A stretch of 64,000 nucleotides of DNA, from contig NZ_CP192056.1 of assembly GCF_050942215.1 (NCBI RefSeq), positions 2,170,001-2,234,000 on the forward strand. The letters run 5' to 3'. Below the pieces are notes generated by a model. That model saw nothing but the letters and a program-made list of their open reading frames with translations. It had not been told where the DNA came from and did no database searches. Position 1 is the first letter of the stretch. Every line of letters starts with the position of its first letter. Positions 7,957 to 15,598 of this stretch are shown here, in pieces. Position numbers and translations under genes: made by a program. This DNA is from Sphaerimonospora sp050942215. GTDB taxonomy: Bacteria; Actinomycetota; Actinomycetes; Streptosporangiales; Streptosporangiaceae.

Positions 7957-9527
7957 ACCGGTCAGAGCAGATGAGCCGCCGGGAACGCGCGGACCGCCCG
8001 GACGCCCGCACGCTGATCTCCCGTGTCCTCGACGCCGGTTCGTGGCGGTCGTGGGACGAGCCGATCGAGGACCGGGCCGCCCCCGGCACGCCGTACGCCG
8101 ATGACCTGGCGGCGGCCAGGGCCAGGAGCGGATACGACGAATCGGTGATCACGGGGGAGGGGACGCTGGCCGGTCGCCGCGTCGCGATCATGGCCTGTGA
8201 GTTCTCCTTCCTGGCCGGATCGATCGGCGTGGCGGCGGCCGAGCGCCTGGTCAGGGCGGTGGAGCGGGCGACCGCCGAGCGGCTGCCGCTGCTCGCCGCC
8301 CCCGCCAGCGGCGGCACCAGAATGCAGGAGGGCGCCCTCGCCTTCGTCCAGATGGTGAAGATCACCACGGCCGTGGCCGCCCACCGCGCCGCCGGTCTGC
8401 CGTACGTCGTGTATCTGCGCCACCCGACCACGGGTGGGGTGTTCGCCTCGTGGGGCTCGCTCGGTCACGTCACGGCGGCCGAGCCCGGCGCGCTGATCGG
8501 CTTCCTGGGGCCGAGGGTGTTCGAGGCGTTGTACGGCTATCCGTTCCCCGAGGGCGTGCAGGTGGCGGAGAACCTGTTCGCCAACGGCCTGGTGGACGCC
8601 GTGGTGTCGGCCGAGGACGTCCGCGAGGTGGCCATCCGTGCTCTCGCCGTACTGTCGGCGCCCGCCGACGGCCTGAACCGTGACGCGGACCGTGACATGG
8701 AGTGGGGCATGGAGTGGGGCATGGAGCGGGGGCCGGAACCGGAGGAGGCGGACGCCGACGTGCCGGCCTGGGAGGCGATCACTCGCTCGCGCGACGCCGA
8801 CCGGCCGGGGGTGCGGGCCCTGCTCAAGCTCGCCGCCCGCGACGTCACCCCGCTGCACGGCACCGGGACCGGCGAGGAGGACCCCGGCCTGCTGCTCGCG
8901 CTCGCCCGGTTCGGTACGGCTCCGGCCGTCGTGCTCGGTCAGGACTGGGGGCGCCAGCGGGCGGCGGGCCCACTCGGCCCTGCCGGGCTGCGGGTCGCCC
9001 GGCGTGGCATGCACCTCGCAGCCGAACTGGGGCTCCCACTGGTGACGGTCATCGACACGCCGGGCGCCGCGCTGTCGAAGGCGGCCGAGGAGGGCGGCCT
9101 GGCCGCCGAGATCGCCCGCTCGCTGGCCGATCTCGTCATGCTCGAAGCACCCACCGTCTGCCTCCTGCTCGGGGAGGGCGCCGGCGGTGCGGCGCTGGCC
9201 CTGCTGCCCGCCGACCGGGTCGTCTGCGCGCAGCACGGCTGGCTGTCCCCGCTCCCGCCCGAGGGCGCCTCGGCGATCATGCATCGGACCGTCGACTTCG
9301 CCCCGCGGATCGCCGAGGCGCAGGGCGTGCGGGCGGCCGACCTCAAACGGGACGGCATCGTCGACCGGATCGTCCCGGAATGCCCGGACGCCTCCGTCGA
9401 ACCGGAGGAGTTCTGCCGCCGCGTGGCCAGGACGCTCGAATACGAGATCATCGGTCTGCTGGGACGGCCCGCGAGCGAGCGCCTCGCCGCCCGGTTCGCC
9501 CGCTACCGGTCGCTCGGCTCCGCCTGA
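7953..9527 (+). CDS. Fused acyl-CoA carboxyltransferase (AccD-AccA-like)
   Basis: 524 aa starting at a GTG that overlaps the CoA-transferase stop. The N-terminal half (about 20-235) is AccD/crotonase-like, with ASGGTRMQEG forming the first oxyanion-hole region and HPTTGGVFASWGSLG the second. The C-terminal half (about 280-520) is AccA-like (TVIDTPGAALSKAAEEGG, LLLGEGAGGAALALLPADRV). There is no zinc finger at the N-terminus, unlike housekeeping AccD. Such fusions carboxylate or transcarboxylate short acyl-CoAs from carboxybiotin, but no biotin carboxylase or carrier is nearby, so those would have to come from elsewhere. The two halves are joined by an acidic linker with a DNA-level tandem repeat. 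Confidence 0.85.
   Translation: MNRSEQMSRRERADRPDARTLISRVLDAGSWRSWDEPIEDRAAPGTPYADDLAAARARSGYDESVITGEGTLAGRRVAIMACEFSFLAGSIGVAAAERLVRAVERATAERLPLLAAPASGGTRMQEGALAFVQMVKITTAVAAHRAAGLPYVVYLRHPTTGGVFASWGSLGHVTAAEPGALIGFLGPRVFEALYGYPFPEGVQVAENLFANGLVDAVVSAEDVREVAIRALAVLSAPADGLNRDADRDMEWGMEWGMERGPEPEEADADVPAWEAITRSRDADRPGVRALLKLAARDVTPLHGTGTGEEDPGLLLALARFGTAPAVVLGQDWGRQRAAGPLGPAGLRVARRGMHLAAELGLPLVTVIDTPGAALSKAAEEGGLAAEIARSLADLVMLEAPTVCLLLGEGAGGAALALLPADRVVCAQHGWLSPLPPEGASAIMHRTVDFAPRIAEAQGVRAADLKRDGIVDRIVPECPDASVEPEEFCRRVARTLEYEIIGLLGRPASERLAARFARYRSLGSA
8697..8732 (+). repeat. Three tandem 12-bp units in the inter-domain linker
   Basis: ATGGAGTGGGGC occurs at 8697 and 8709 and a variant (ATGGAGCGGGGG) at 8721, encoding MEWG-MEWG-MERG between the two carboxyltransferase domains. 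Units of 12 bp keep frame, so copy number could vary without breaking the enzyme. Confidence 0.85.
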
Positions 9528-10003
9528 CCGTCCGGTGCTCCGTCGTCCCGGTCCCGGCCGTCCGGCTGCTCGGCGCCGGAGGTCGGGACGGGCACCCGCT
9601 CGACGCGGATCGCGTGGACATCCTCGCGCGGCACCACGACCTCGTAGGCCCCGTGGTCGACGAGCCAGTAGCCGATGGTCTCCGCCCTCGTGCCGCTGTG
9701 CCCGAGGTAGGCGATGTGCAGGCCGCCCTCCTCGTCCGCGCCGTCGCCGTCGTCCTCGTCCAGCACCAGGCACGGCTCCCCGCCGAACGCGCCGACCGTG
9801 CGCAGCAGGGTCAGCGACTCCAGGTCGGACCGGTGCACCCGGAGCCGCCAGTAGTTCCCGGCCCGGGTGAAGCCCTCCTGGGCCGACTCGCTGAACAGCA
9901 CCACGTCGTCCCCGCCCGGCCCGATCGCCGCGGCGAAACTCCGGTTCCGGTAACCGGCGGTGAAGCCCAGCCCGACGAGCTCGATCCGTTCCGTCTCGCC
10001 CAT
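9503..10003 (-). CDS. Hypothetical protein
   Basis: 166 aa, soluble and acidic. Similarity to a real protein begins at MGETERIELVGLG; the frame stays open upstream but that part is a shadow of the neighbouring gene. Visible features are a strand-rich core (YEVVVPREDVHAIRVERVPV), an acidic loop (DEDDGDGADEE) and a charged low-complexity tail. The start codon shares one base with the stop of the upstream gene (TGATG), so the two are translated together. The 3' end overlaps the convergent carboxyltransferase gene by 25 bp. I do not recognise the family. Confidence 0.7.
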   Translation of the reverse strand: MGETERIELVGLGFTAGYRNRSFAAAIGPGGDDVVLFSESAQEGFTRAGNYWRLRVHRSDLESLTLLRTVGAFGGEPCLVLDEDDGDGADEEGGLHIAYLGHSGTRAETIGYWLVDHGAYEVVVPREDVHAIRVERVPVPTSGAEQPDGRDRDDGAPDGQAEPSDR

Positions 10004-10458
10004 CACGCGGGCCGCCAGGTGAGTCCGTCGTAGTCGGCGAACCGGCGTTCCCCCGAGCCGGTCAGGTGCACGATCTCGGCCCCGGCCGGGATCGGCATGG
10101 GCATCGTGTGGAACTGCGGCACCACATGCTCGCGCGAGGTGGTGAACCCGTTGCCGGTGAACGGCGGTGCATCGCTCCAATCCCCGCCCATGTGCTCGCC
10201 GTACGGCACGACGTAGGTGTCGATGTCCCGCGCATCCCACCGCATGATGTACAACTCGGGCACCTCCGGGGTCAGTTCCGAACCGTCGAAGCCCAGGTCG
10301 AGGGCCTCGACGAGGGCGGCCGGGGTGGTGAGGCGCGTGCGGTCCTGCTCGCGGTAGACGTACCCCGAAATGATCGTCCGCCGGCCCGACAGGTACGGCA
10401 CGAGCAGCCTCGGCGGGATCACCTTGAGCATCCGGGACCGGCCTTCTGGCTCACTCAT
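10003..10458 (-). CDS. Hypothetical protein
   Basis: 151 aa, no signal peptide or membrane segment. Notable segments are LLVPYLSGRRTIISGYVYRE, PELYIMRWDARDIDTYVVPYG and the C-terminal HTMPMPIPAGAEIVHLTGSG. TAAACT lies 7 nt before the ATG on this strand with no ribosome site, suggesting a leaderless transcript independent of the amidase gene 10 bp upstream. It is translationally coupled to the following gene. The fold is unknown to me; a toxin-like or polymorphic C-terminal domain is conceivable but unsupported. Confidence 0.65.
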   Translation of the reverse strand: MSEPEGRSRMLKVIPPRLLVPYLSGRRTIISGYVYREQDRTRLTTPAALVEALDLGFDGSELTPEVPELYIMRWDARDIDTYVVPYGEHMGGDWSDAPPFTGNGFTTSREHVVPQFHTMPMPIPAGAEIVHLTGSGERRFADYDGLTWRPA

Positions 10459-10468
10459 GGGGCCAAGT

Positions 10469-11260
10469 TTACGATCTGTGGAGCCGCCGGTGGTCCAGTG
10501 ACGGAAGGGTCGACCGCACGCTGACGGTGACAGCGGGGTCGATCTCCCCGGTCTGTACGGCGTGGCCGGGGCCGAGGTCGTGCCGTACGACCCCCATCGG
10601 GTCGACCAGCATGCTGCGGCCCACGCCGAAGCCGTCCCTGGCGGAGGGGGTGGGCGCCTGGCCGACCGCGATCGTCCACGTGGTGTTCTCGATGGCCCTG
10701 GCCTTGACCAGGGTGATCCAGTGCTCCTCCTTCATCGGCCCGCTGCCCCAGGCGGCGATGACGGCGAACGCGTCGGCCCCCCGGTCGACCAGGGCGCGGG
10801 CCAGCTCGGGGAAGCGCACGTCGTAGCAGGTGATCAGGCCGATCCGCAGCCCGGCCAGCTCGACCACGACGGGGACGTCCCCGGGCGCGACCACGTCGGA
10901 CTCGCGGGCGCCGAACGAGTCGAACAGGTGGATCTTCCGATAGGCCGCGGCGAGCCCGCCGCCGGCGTCGAGGGCCACGGTCGTGTTGTACACCCTCCCG
11001 TCGGCCGACGGCTCGAAGACACCCGCGATGACCGCGATGCCGTGCTCGCGGGCCGCCTCGGCGAGCCCGGACACGAACGGCCCGTCCAGCGGCTCGGCGG
11101 TTTCGGTCACGCCCCGGCCGAACCGGGTCAGCGTCGCCTCCGGGAACACCGCGAGTTCGGCGCCCTGCCCGGCGGCGTGGGCGAGGGCGTCGCGGGCGGT
11201 CTCGAGGTTCGTCTTCGGCTCGTGGACGACCGGGATCTGGCACAGGGATACACGCGTCAC
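10469..11260 (-). CDS. Carbon-nitrogen hydrolase, probable omega-amidase (Nit2/MtnU-like)
   Basis: 263 aa. The nitrilase-superfamily triad is present: Glu41 in VFPEAT, Lys109 in YRKIHLFD and Cys145 in ITCYDVRFPE. YRKIHLFD and CYDVRFPE are typical of omega-amidases, which hydrolyse 2-oxoglutaramate or 2-oxosuccinamate to the 2-oxoacid and ammonia. The gene diverges from an aminotransferase of the glutamine-transaminase/MtnE type 48 bp away. In methionine salvage and glutamine-transaminase pathways these two enzymes work in sequence: the aminotransferase produces 2-oxoglutaramate and the amidase pulls the reaction forward. The substrate is inferred from context. Confidence 0.85.
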   Translation of the reverse strand: MTRVSLCQIPVVHEPKTNLETARDALAHAAGQGAELAVFPEATLTRFGRGVTETAEPLDGPFVSGLAEAAREHGIAVIAGVFEPSADGRVYNTTVALDAGGGLAAAYRKIHLFDSFGARESDVVAPGDVPVVVELAGLRIGLITCYDVRFPELARALVDRGADAFAVIAAWGSGPMKEEHWITLVKARAIENTTWTIAVGQAPTPSARDGFGVGRSMLVDPMGVVRHDLGPGHAVQTGEIDPAVTVSVRSTLPSLDHRRLHRS

Positions 11261-11308
11261 ACCTCACAGTGTGCCGGTCGGCCGGCGCCGCCCGCTACGC
11301 TGGCCCGC

Positions 11309-12475
11309 GTGAACGAGCCGCTGGTAAGACGGATGCGCGAGTTCGGCACGACCGTTTTCGCGACGATGACGAAGCTGGCCGTGGAGACCGGGTCGATCAA
11401 CCTCGGCCAGGGGTTCCCGGACACCGACGGGCCCGCGCGGATGCTGGAGCACGCCGTCGCGGCCGTCCGCGACGGGTTCAACCAGTACCCGCCCGGCCCC
11501 GGCGTCCCCGAGTTGCGCCAGGCGGTCGCCGACCATCGCAAGAAGTGGTACGGCCTGGCCTACGACCCCGACGGCGAGGTGCTGGTCACGGTCGGGGCGA
11601 CCGAGGCCATCGCCGCGGCCGTCCTCGCCCTGTGCGAGCCCGGGGACGAGGTCGTCGTCTTCGAGCCCTACTACGACTCCTACGCCGCCGCCGTCGCGCT
11701 CGCGGGGGCCGTACGCCGTCCCGTGACGCTGCGGGTGGACGCCGGGCGGTTCACGTTCGACCCGGCCGAGCTGGCGGCTGCGGTCGGCCCCCGGACCAGG
11801 GCGATCCTCGTCAACTCGCCGCACAACCCGACCGGAACCGTGTTCAACCGGCAGGAGCTCGAGGCGATCGCCGAGGTCTGCCGGGAGCGTGACCTGATCG
11901 CGATCAGCGACGAGGTCTACGAGCACCTGACCTTCGACGGCGTCGAGCACATCCCGCTGGCCACGCTGCCGGGCATGCGCGAGCGGACCGTCATGATCTC
12001 CTCGGCGGGCAAGTCGTTCAGCGTGACCGGCTGGAAGACCGGCTGGATCTGCGCCCCGGCGCCCCTGGTGGGCGCCGTGCAGGCGGTCAAGCAGTTCCTC
12101 ACCTTCACCGCCGCGGCTCCCTGGCAGCTCGCGGTCGCGTACGGCCTGCGCGAGGAGATGGACTGGGTGGCCGGGCTGCGGGCCGGCCTGCAGGCCAAGC
12201 GCGACAGGTTGATCACCGGGCTGGAGTCGGCCGGATTCGGGGTGCTCCGTCCGTCGGGCACCTATTTCGTGCAGACCGACATCCGGCCGCTCGGCTTCGA
12301 CGACGGGCTGGAGCTGGCCCGGCGGCTGCCCGAGCTCGCCGGGGTGGTGGCCATCCCCACCCAGGCCTTCTATGATCACGCCGCCCGGGGCCGGCACTTC
12401 CTCCGGTTCGCCTTCTGCAAGAAGGACGAGATCATCGACGAGGCCGTCACCCGCCTGCGCCGCCTCGGCGGTTGA
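11309..12475 (+). CDS. Class I/II PLP aminotransferase (glutamine transaminase / MtnE-like)
   Basis: 388 aa fold-type I aminotransferase. The PLP lysine is Lys235 in SSAGKSFSVTGWKTGW; NSPHNPTG (about 170-176), SDEVYEHLTF and the substrate-binding FRLFAF-like FLRFAFCK at the end are also present. This branch includes kynurenine/glutamine transaminases and methionine-salvage MtnE, which use glutamine as amino donor. It diverges from an omega-amidase, the expected partner. The start is a GTG with TACGCT 7 nt upstream and no ribosome site, pointing to leaderless expression; longer frames upstream are shadows. Confidence 0.88.
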   Translation: MNEPLVRRMREFGTTVFATMTKLAVETGSINLGQGFPDTDGPARMLEHAVAAVRDGFNQYPPGPGVPELRQAVADHRKKWYGLAYDPDGEVLVTVGATEAIAAAVLALCEPGDEVVVFEPYYDSYAAAVALAGAVRRPVTLRVDAGRFTFDPAELAAAVGPRTRAILVNSPHNPTGTVFNRQELEAIAEVCRERDLIAISDEVYEHLTFDGVEHIPLATLPGMRERTVMISSAGKSFSVTGWKTGWICAPAPLVGAVQAVKQFLTFTAAAPWQLAVAYGLREEMDWVAGLRAGLQAKRDRLITGLESAGFGVLRPSGTYFVQTDIRPLGFDDGLELARRLPELAGVVAIPTQAFYDHAARGRHFLRFAFCKKDEIIDEAVTRLRRLGG

Positions 12476-12476
12476 T

Positions 12477-13478
12477 CTACTTTGTAATGGCCTCCCCGTG
12501 CGGCCGCGCCGTACGACCGGCGGCCTCAGCGACGACCTTCCCGATGATCCGGACGGGAAGGTTCTCGTCCCGGATGGCCAGGCGGATCGCGGCGGCGAGC
12601 TCGCCGTACTCGTCGCCGCGCGGCGAGGTGGCGCGGTAGGCGAGGCCGATCCGGCGGCCGGGCGGCCGATCGAAGCGGCGCAGCGCGATCCCGAAGGGGG
12701 TGCCGGTCTCCGCGTGGGCCGCCAACTCGGGGATGAGCGTCACGCCGAGACCGCCGGAGACGAGCTGGATCAGGGTCGGCAGGCTGGTCGCGTAGGTCGT
12801 CATCGTGGTCCGCACGCCCACCTCCCGGCACACGTCGATGGCCTGCTCGCGCAGGCAGTGACCCTGGTTGAGCAGCACGATGTCCAGCCCCTGCAGGACG
12901 TCCCGGCACAGCGGCGCGTCGTCCCGGGCCAGGGGGTGATCGCAGGGCAGCGCGAGCAGGAAGTCCTCGTCGTAGACGGGCTCCTCGGCGAGGCCGGTGA
13001 CGTCCGTGGGCAGCGCGAGCACCGCCACGTCCAGCCGGCCTTGGCGCACCTCCGCCAGGAGGGTCTCGGTCTTGGCCTCCTGGACGATCAGCTTCAAGCG
13101 GGGAAAACGCCCGGCGAACATCGGCAGCAGCAGCGGCAGCAGGTAGGGCGCCACGGTCGGGATGACGCCCAGGTGGATCGGCCCGCTGAACGGCTCGCGC
13201 GTCCGCGCGACATCGGCGACGAGGTCGTCGACGTTCGCGAGGACCCGTGCCGCGTGGGCGCTCACCCGCCTTCCCGCCGGGGTGAGCAGGACCTTCCTGG
13301 TGGTCCGCTCCAGCAGCTGGATCTGCAGGATCTCCTCCAGCGTGGCGACCGCGCTGGACAGCGCGGGCTGGCTCATGCGGAGGGCCGCCGCGGCCTCCCT
13401 GAAGTGCAGATGCTCGGCCACGGCCAAGAACGCGCGCAGCTGGGCTAAGGTCGGGAGCGGCTCACTGATAGGGATCAC
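12477..13478 (-). CDS. oxyR: Hydrogen-peroxide sensor OxyR (LysR family)
   Basis: 333 aa. An N-terminal winged helix (LAQLRAFLAVAEHLHFREAAAALRMSQPALSSAV, residues 11-44, cited by position) precedes the effector domain. The redox pair is Cys208 and Cys217 within GHCLREQAIDVC, with the same nine-residue spacing as the disulfide-forming cysteines of E. coli OxyR. Oxidised OxyR activates peroxide-scavenging genes, and ahpC-ahpD diverge from it here. The GTG start directly follows a GAGAGG sequence with no spacing, so translation may be leaderless. The C-terminal tail after about residue 300 is longer than usual. Confidence 0.95.
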   Translation of the reverse strand: MIPISEPLPTLAQLRAFLAVAEHLHFREAAAALRMSQPALSSAVATLEEILQIQLLERTTRKVLLTPAGRRVSAHAARVLANVDDLVADVARTREPFSGPIHLGVIPTVAPYLLPLLLPMFAGRFPRLKLIVQEAKTETLLAEVRQGRLDVAVLALPTDVTGLAEEPVYDEDFLLALPCDHPLARDDAPLCRDVLQGLDIVLLNQGHCLREQAIDVCREVGVRTTMTTYATSLPTLIQLVSGGLGVTLIPELAAHAETGTPFGIALRRFDRPPGRRIGLAYRATSPRGDEYGELAAAIRLAIRDENLPVRIIGKVVAEAAGRTARPHGEAITK

Positions 13479-13536
13479 CTCTCAGATTGGTCCAACTGCT
13501 CGATTTCTCGGATCAATGGTAGGTCGGGCAATCTGA
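13466..13536. promoter_or_regulatory. Candidate OxyR operator region
   Basis: Between and overlapping the divergent oxyR and ahpC promoters are TGAT-N4-ATCA at 13466-13477 (over the oxyR start) and a perfect 8-bp inverted repeat TCAGATTG (13482-13489) / CAATCTGA (13529-13536), centres about 47 bp apart. OxyR binds as a tetramer to two spaced dimer sites, so a spaced repeat here is expected; the exact contact bases are inferred. Confidence 0.5.
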
Positions 13537-13595
13537 AGGGGACAAATCCGAAGATTTGGCCGGGGCGGGAACGCTCCGGAGGAGGGGGGATTCAC

Positions 13596-14150
13596 ATGTT
13601 GACCGTGGGTGACCGGTTCCCCGAGTACGAGCTCACCGCCTGCGTCTCGCTCGACCCGGACAATGCCTTCGACGCGATCGACCACAAGACCTACGAGGGC
13701 AAGTGGCGCGTCGTCTTCAGCTGGCCGAAGGACTTCACGTTCATCTGCCCGACGGAGATCGCCGAGTTCGGCCGGCTGAACGACGAGTTCGCCGACCGCG
13801 ACGCCCAGGTGCTCGGCTTCTCGGTCGACTCCGAGTACGTCCACTACGCCTGGCGCAAGGACCACCCCGACCTGCGCGAGCTGCCCTTCCCCATGCTCTC
13901 CGACATCAAGCGCGAGCTGTCGACGGAGCTGGGCATCCTCGGTGAGGACGGCGTCGCCCAGCGGGCCACCTTCATCGTCGACCCCCACAACGAGATCCAG
14001 TTCGCCATGGTCACGGCCGGCTCGGTGGGCCGGAACGTGAAGGAGGTCCTGCGGGTCCTCGACGCCCTCCAGAGCGACGAGTTGTGCCCCTGCAACTGGA
14101 ACAAGGGTGAGGAGACGCTCGACGCCAAGAAGCTGATGGCGGGCGTCTGA
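13596..14150 (+). CDS. ahpC: Alkyl hydroperoxide reductase peroxiredoxin AhpC
   Basis: 184 aa 2-Cys peroxiredoxin of the AhpC/Prx1 class. Peroxidatic Cys51 lies in FTFICPTEIAEF; the resolving region near the C-terminus is DELCPCNWNKGEE (Cys164, Cys166). It reduces hydrogen peroxide, organic peroxides and peroxynitrite in the cytoplasm. GGAGGAGGGGGG 7 nt before the ATG is a strong ribosome site, matching an abundant protein. It overlaps ahpD by one base (TGATG), and electrons come from AhpD as in mycobacteria rather than from AhpF. The divergent oxyR is the likely activator. Confidence 0.97.
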   Translation: MLTVGDRFPEYELTACVSLDPDNAFDAIDHKTYEGKWRVVFSWPKDFTFICPTEIAEFGRLNDEFADRDAQVLGFSVDSEYVHYAWRKDHPDLRELPFPMLSDIKRELSTELGILGEDGVAQRATFIVDPHNEIQFAMVTAGSVGRNVKEVLRVLDALQSDELCPCNWNKGEETLDAKKLMAGV

Positions 14151-14686
14151 TGTCGATCGACAACCTCAAGAGCGCCCTCCCCGGGTACGCCAAGGACATC
14201 AGGCTCAACCTGGGATCGCTCGTCACCACCTCGTCGCTGAGCGAGCAGCAGCTGTGGGGGACGCTGCTCGCCACGGCGATCGCGACGAAGTCGCCGCGGG
14301 TGATCGCCGAGGTGTCGGGCGAGGCGGCCGGCCACCTGTCGGCCGAGGCCTTCACGGCGGCCAAGGCAGCGGCGAGCATCATGGCGATGAACAACGTCTA
14401 CTACCGATCGACCCATCTGATCGGCGATGAGACGTACGCCACGATGCCGGCCAGGCTGCGGATGACCGTCATCGGCAACCCGGGCGTGGACAAGCTCGAC
14501 TTCGAGCTGTGGAGCCTCGCCGTCAGCGCGATCGGCGGCTGCGGCCAGTGCCTGGAGTCCCACGAGAAGGTCGTCCGCTCCGCGGGCCTGTCCCGTGAGC
14601 AGGTCCAGGAGGCCATCAAGATCGGCGCCGTCGTCAACGCGGTGGCCACGACCCTCGAGGCCGAGGCCGCTCTCGCCGCGGTCTGA
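14150..14686 (+). CDS. ahpD: Alkylhydroperoxidase AhpD
   Basis: 178 aa, full length and all-helical. The active-site motif CGQC spans residues 131-134 followed by LESH (His138), the proton relay of AhpD. In Mycobacterium tuberculosis AhpD links AhpC to dihydrolipoamide acyltransferase and dihydrolipoamide dehydrogenase; the same role is expected here. It is the second gene of the ahpC operon and ends just before a strong hairpin terminator. Confidence 0.96.
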   Translation: MSIDNLKSALPGYAKDIRLNLGSLVTTSSLSEQQLWGTLLATAIATKSPRVIAEVSGEAAGHLSAEAFTAAKAAASIMAMNNVYYRSTHLIGDETYATMPARLRMTVIGNPGVDKLDFELWSLAVSAIGGCGQCLESHEKVVRSAGLSREQVQEAIKIGAVVNAVATTLEAEAALAAV

Positions 14687-14706
14687 CCCGGGTTCACCGA
14701 GCACGC

Positions 14707-14738
14707 AGCAGGGGCGCCCCACCCGGGGCGCCCCTGCT
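14707..14738 (+). terminator. Hairpin terminator after ahpD
   Basis: A perfect 14-bp GC-rich stem (AGCAGGGGCGCCCC against its complement, 14707-14720 and 14725-14738) closes a 4-nt loop. It begins 20 nt after the ahpD stop. There is no U-tract, as is usual in high-GC actinobacteria. Confidence 0.85.
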
Positions 14739-14835
14739 CGGTTGGTAGGCGGGTGCCAGGGACTGTTCGAGGGATCCGCGTCCGCGACCGCTCGCATATC
14801 GGTAGGCGGGCCTCGCGAAGCCGGGCCTGACCGGC

Positions 14836-15186
14836 TCAGTCTCGGCGGTGCAGGGCGCGGGTGAGGACGTAGGCCAGGTTGACGACGCCGATCAGGGTGA
14901 AGACGAGCAGCATGGCGGTGGTGCCGCCGCCCGCGCTGAGCGAGATGGCGACGAGCGGGATCGACAGCGCGAGGGAGCCGAGGCCGAGGGTCATCTGCGC
15001 CCAGTCCAGCGGCGGACGCCGTACCTTCTGCGCGGCCAGCCGGTTGTCGATCACCGCGTTGACCCGGTCGGCGAGCGACTCGGCGAGCTCCAGCTCGTAC
15101 TGCGGGCCGAGCTCACGGTGTGCCGCGAAGGCGGCGCCCAGCTCGGCGGCTTCCAGCTTCTCGGGTTCCCGAGAGGAGGGGGGCAT
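14836..15186 (-). CDS. Small two-helix membrane protein
   Basis: 116 aa. Residues 1-60 are hydrophilic and helical (EKLEAAELGAAFAAHRELG, then LAESLADRVNAVIDNRLAAQ), probably a coiled or oligomerising cytoplasmic segment. Two hydrophobic helices follow at about 66-86 (LGLGSLALSIPLVAISLSAG) and 90-110 (AMLLVFTLIGVVNLAYVLTR). Proteins of this plan are common in actinobacteria as integral membrane proteins of unknown role. It is monocistronic and convergent with ahpD. Function unknown. Confidence 0.75.
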   Translation of the reverse strand: MPPSSREPEKLEAAELGAAFAAHRELGPQYELELAESLADRVNAVIDNRLAAQKVRRPPLDWAQMTLGLGSLALSIPLVAISLSAGGGTTAMLLVFTLIGVVNLAYVLTRALHRRD

Positions 15187-15451
15187 GTCATGATTCTGCC
15201 GCCCGATCCACGCGTACGGCCTCGCCGATGGCGACCTTGGTGAATCTTGCCCAGGGAGGGAGACCGCGTGGGCGATTGTCGCCCATGCAGGCATGTTGTG
15301 GTCTGGATAGTTTGCCCGATGTGGGCGGACGTGTACTGATCGCGGCGGATGGCAGCGCCGTGACGGCTTCCGACCGGATTCCGGTGGACCGGTGCGTGAC
15401 GCGGACGCCGGGCGCCATCGGCGACCCGGTCGTGACGGCCCTCGGGTCGCC
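15187..15451. other. Intergenic region, no gene seen
   Basis: 265 bp between the divergent membrane-protein gene and the carbamate kinase remnant. All frames are short or implausible. It may hold decayed sequence from the lost upstream part of the carbamate kinase gene, but I could not recognise kinase residues in it. Confidence 0.4.
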
Positions 15452-15577
15452 GGAGGCGGCATGGGCCCGAAGGCCGGGGCGGCGCCGCGGTTCGTCGAAC
15501 GGGGCGGGGAACGCGCCGTTATCACCTCGCTGGAACACATCGGCGAGGCCCTATCAGGAAATATCGGGACAAGGGTA
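15452..15577 (+). pseudogene. Carbamate kinase C-terminal remnant
   Basis: About 42 codons reading GGGMGPKAGAAPRFVERGG, then ERAVITSLEHIGEAL and GNIGTRV. This is the C-terminal signature of carbamate kinases (G-S-MGPKVEA-A-x-RFVE...-AVI-x-SLE...-AL-x-G-x-x-GT-x-V). Nothing upstream matches the rest of the kinase, so only the last tenth survives. It is in the same frame as the amidohydrolase that follows and no stop separates them. Carbamate kinase is a frequent neighbour of ring-opening amidohydrolases in purine and pyrimidine catabolic loci, so this looks like a local deletion scar. Confidence 0.7.
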
Positions 15578-15598
15578 TCCAGAGGGGTGGAGGAACAG

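Noticed and set aside
10562..11308. Upstream extension of the aminotransferase frame
   Set aside because: It overlaps the omega-amidase antisense and lacks homology; the GTG at 11309 starts the family similarity and has a TANNNT box.
15392..15598. Extended N-terminus of the amidohydrolase
   Set aside because: The extra residues are the carbamate kinase remnant; the barbiturase fold starts at 15599 with a good ribosome site.
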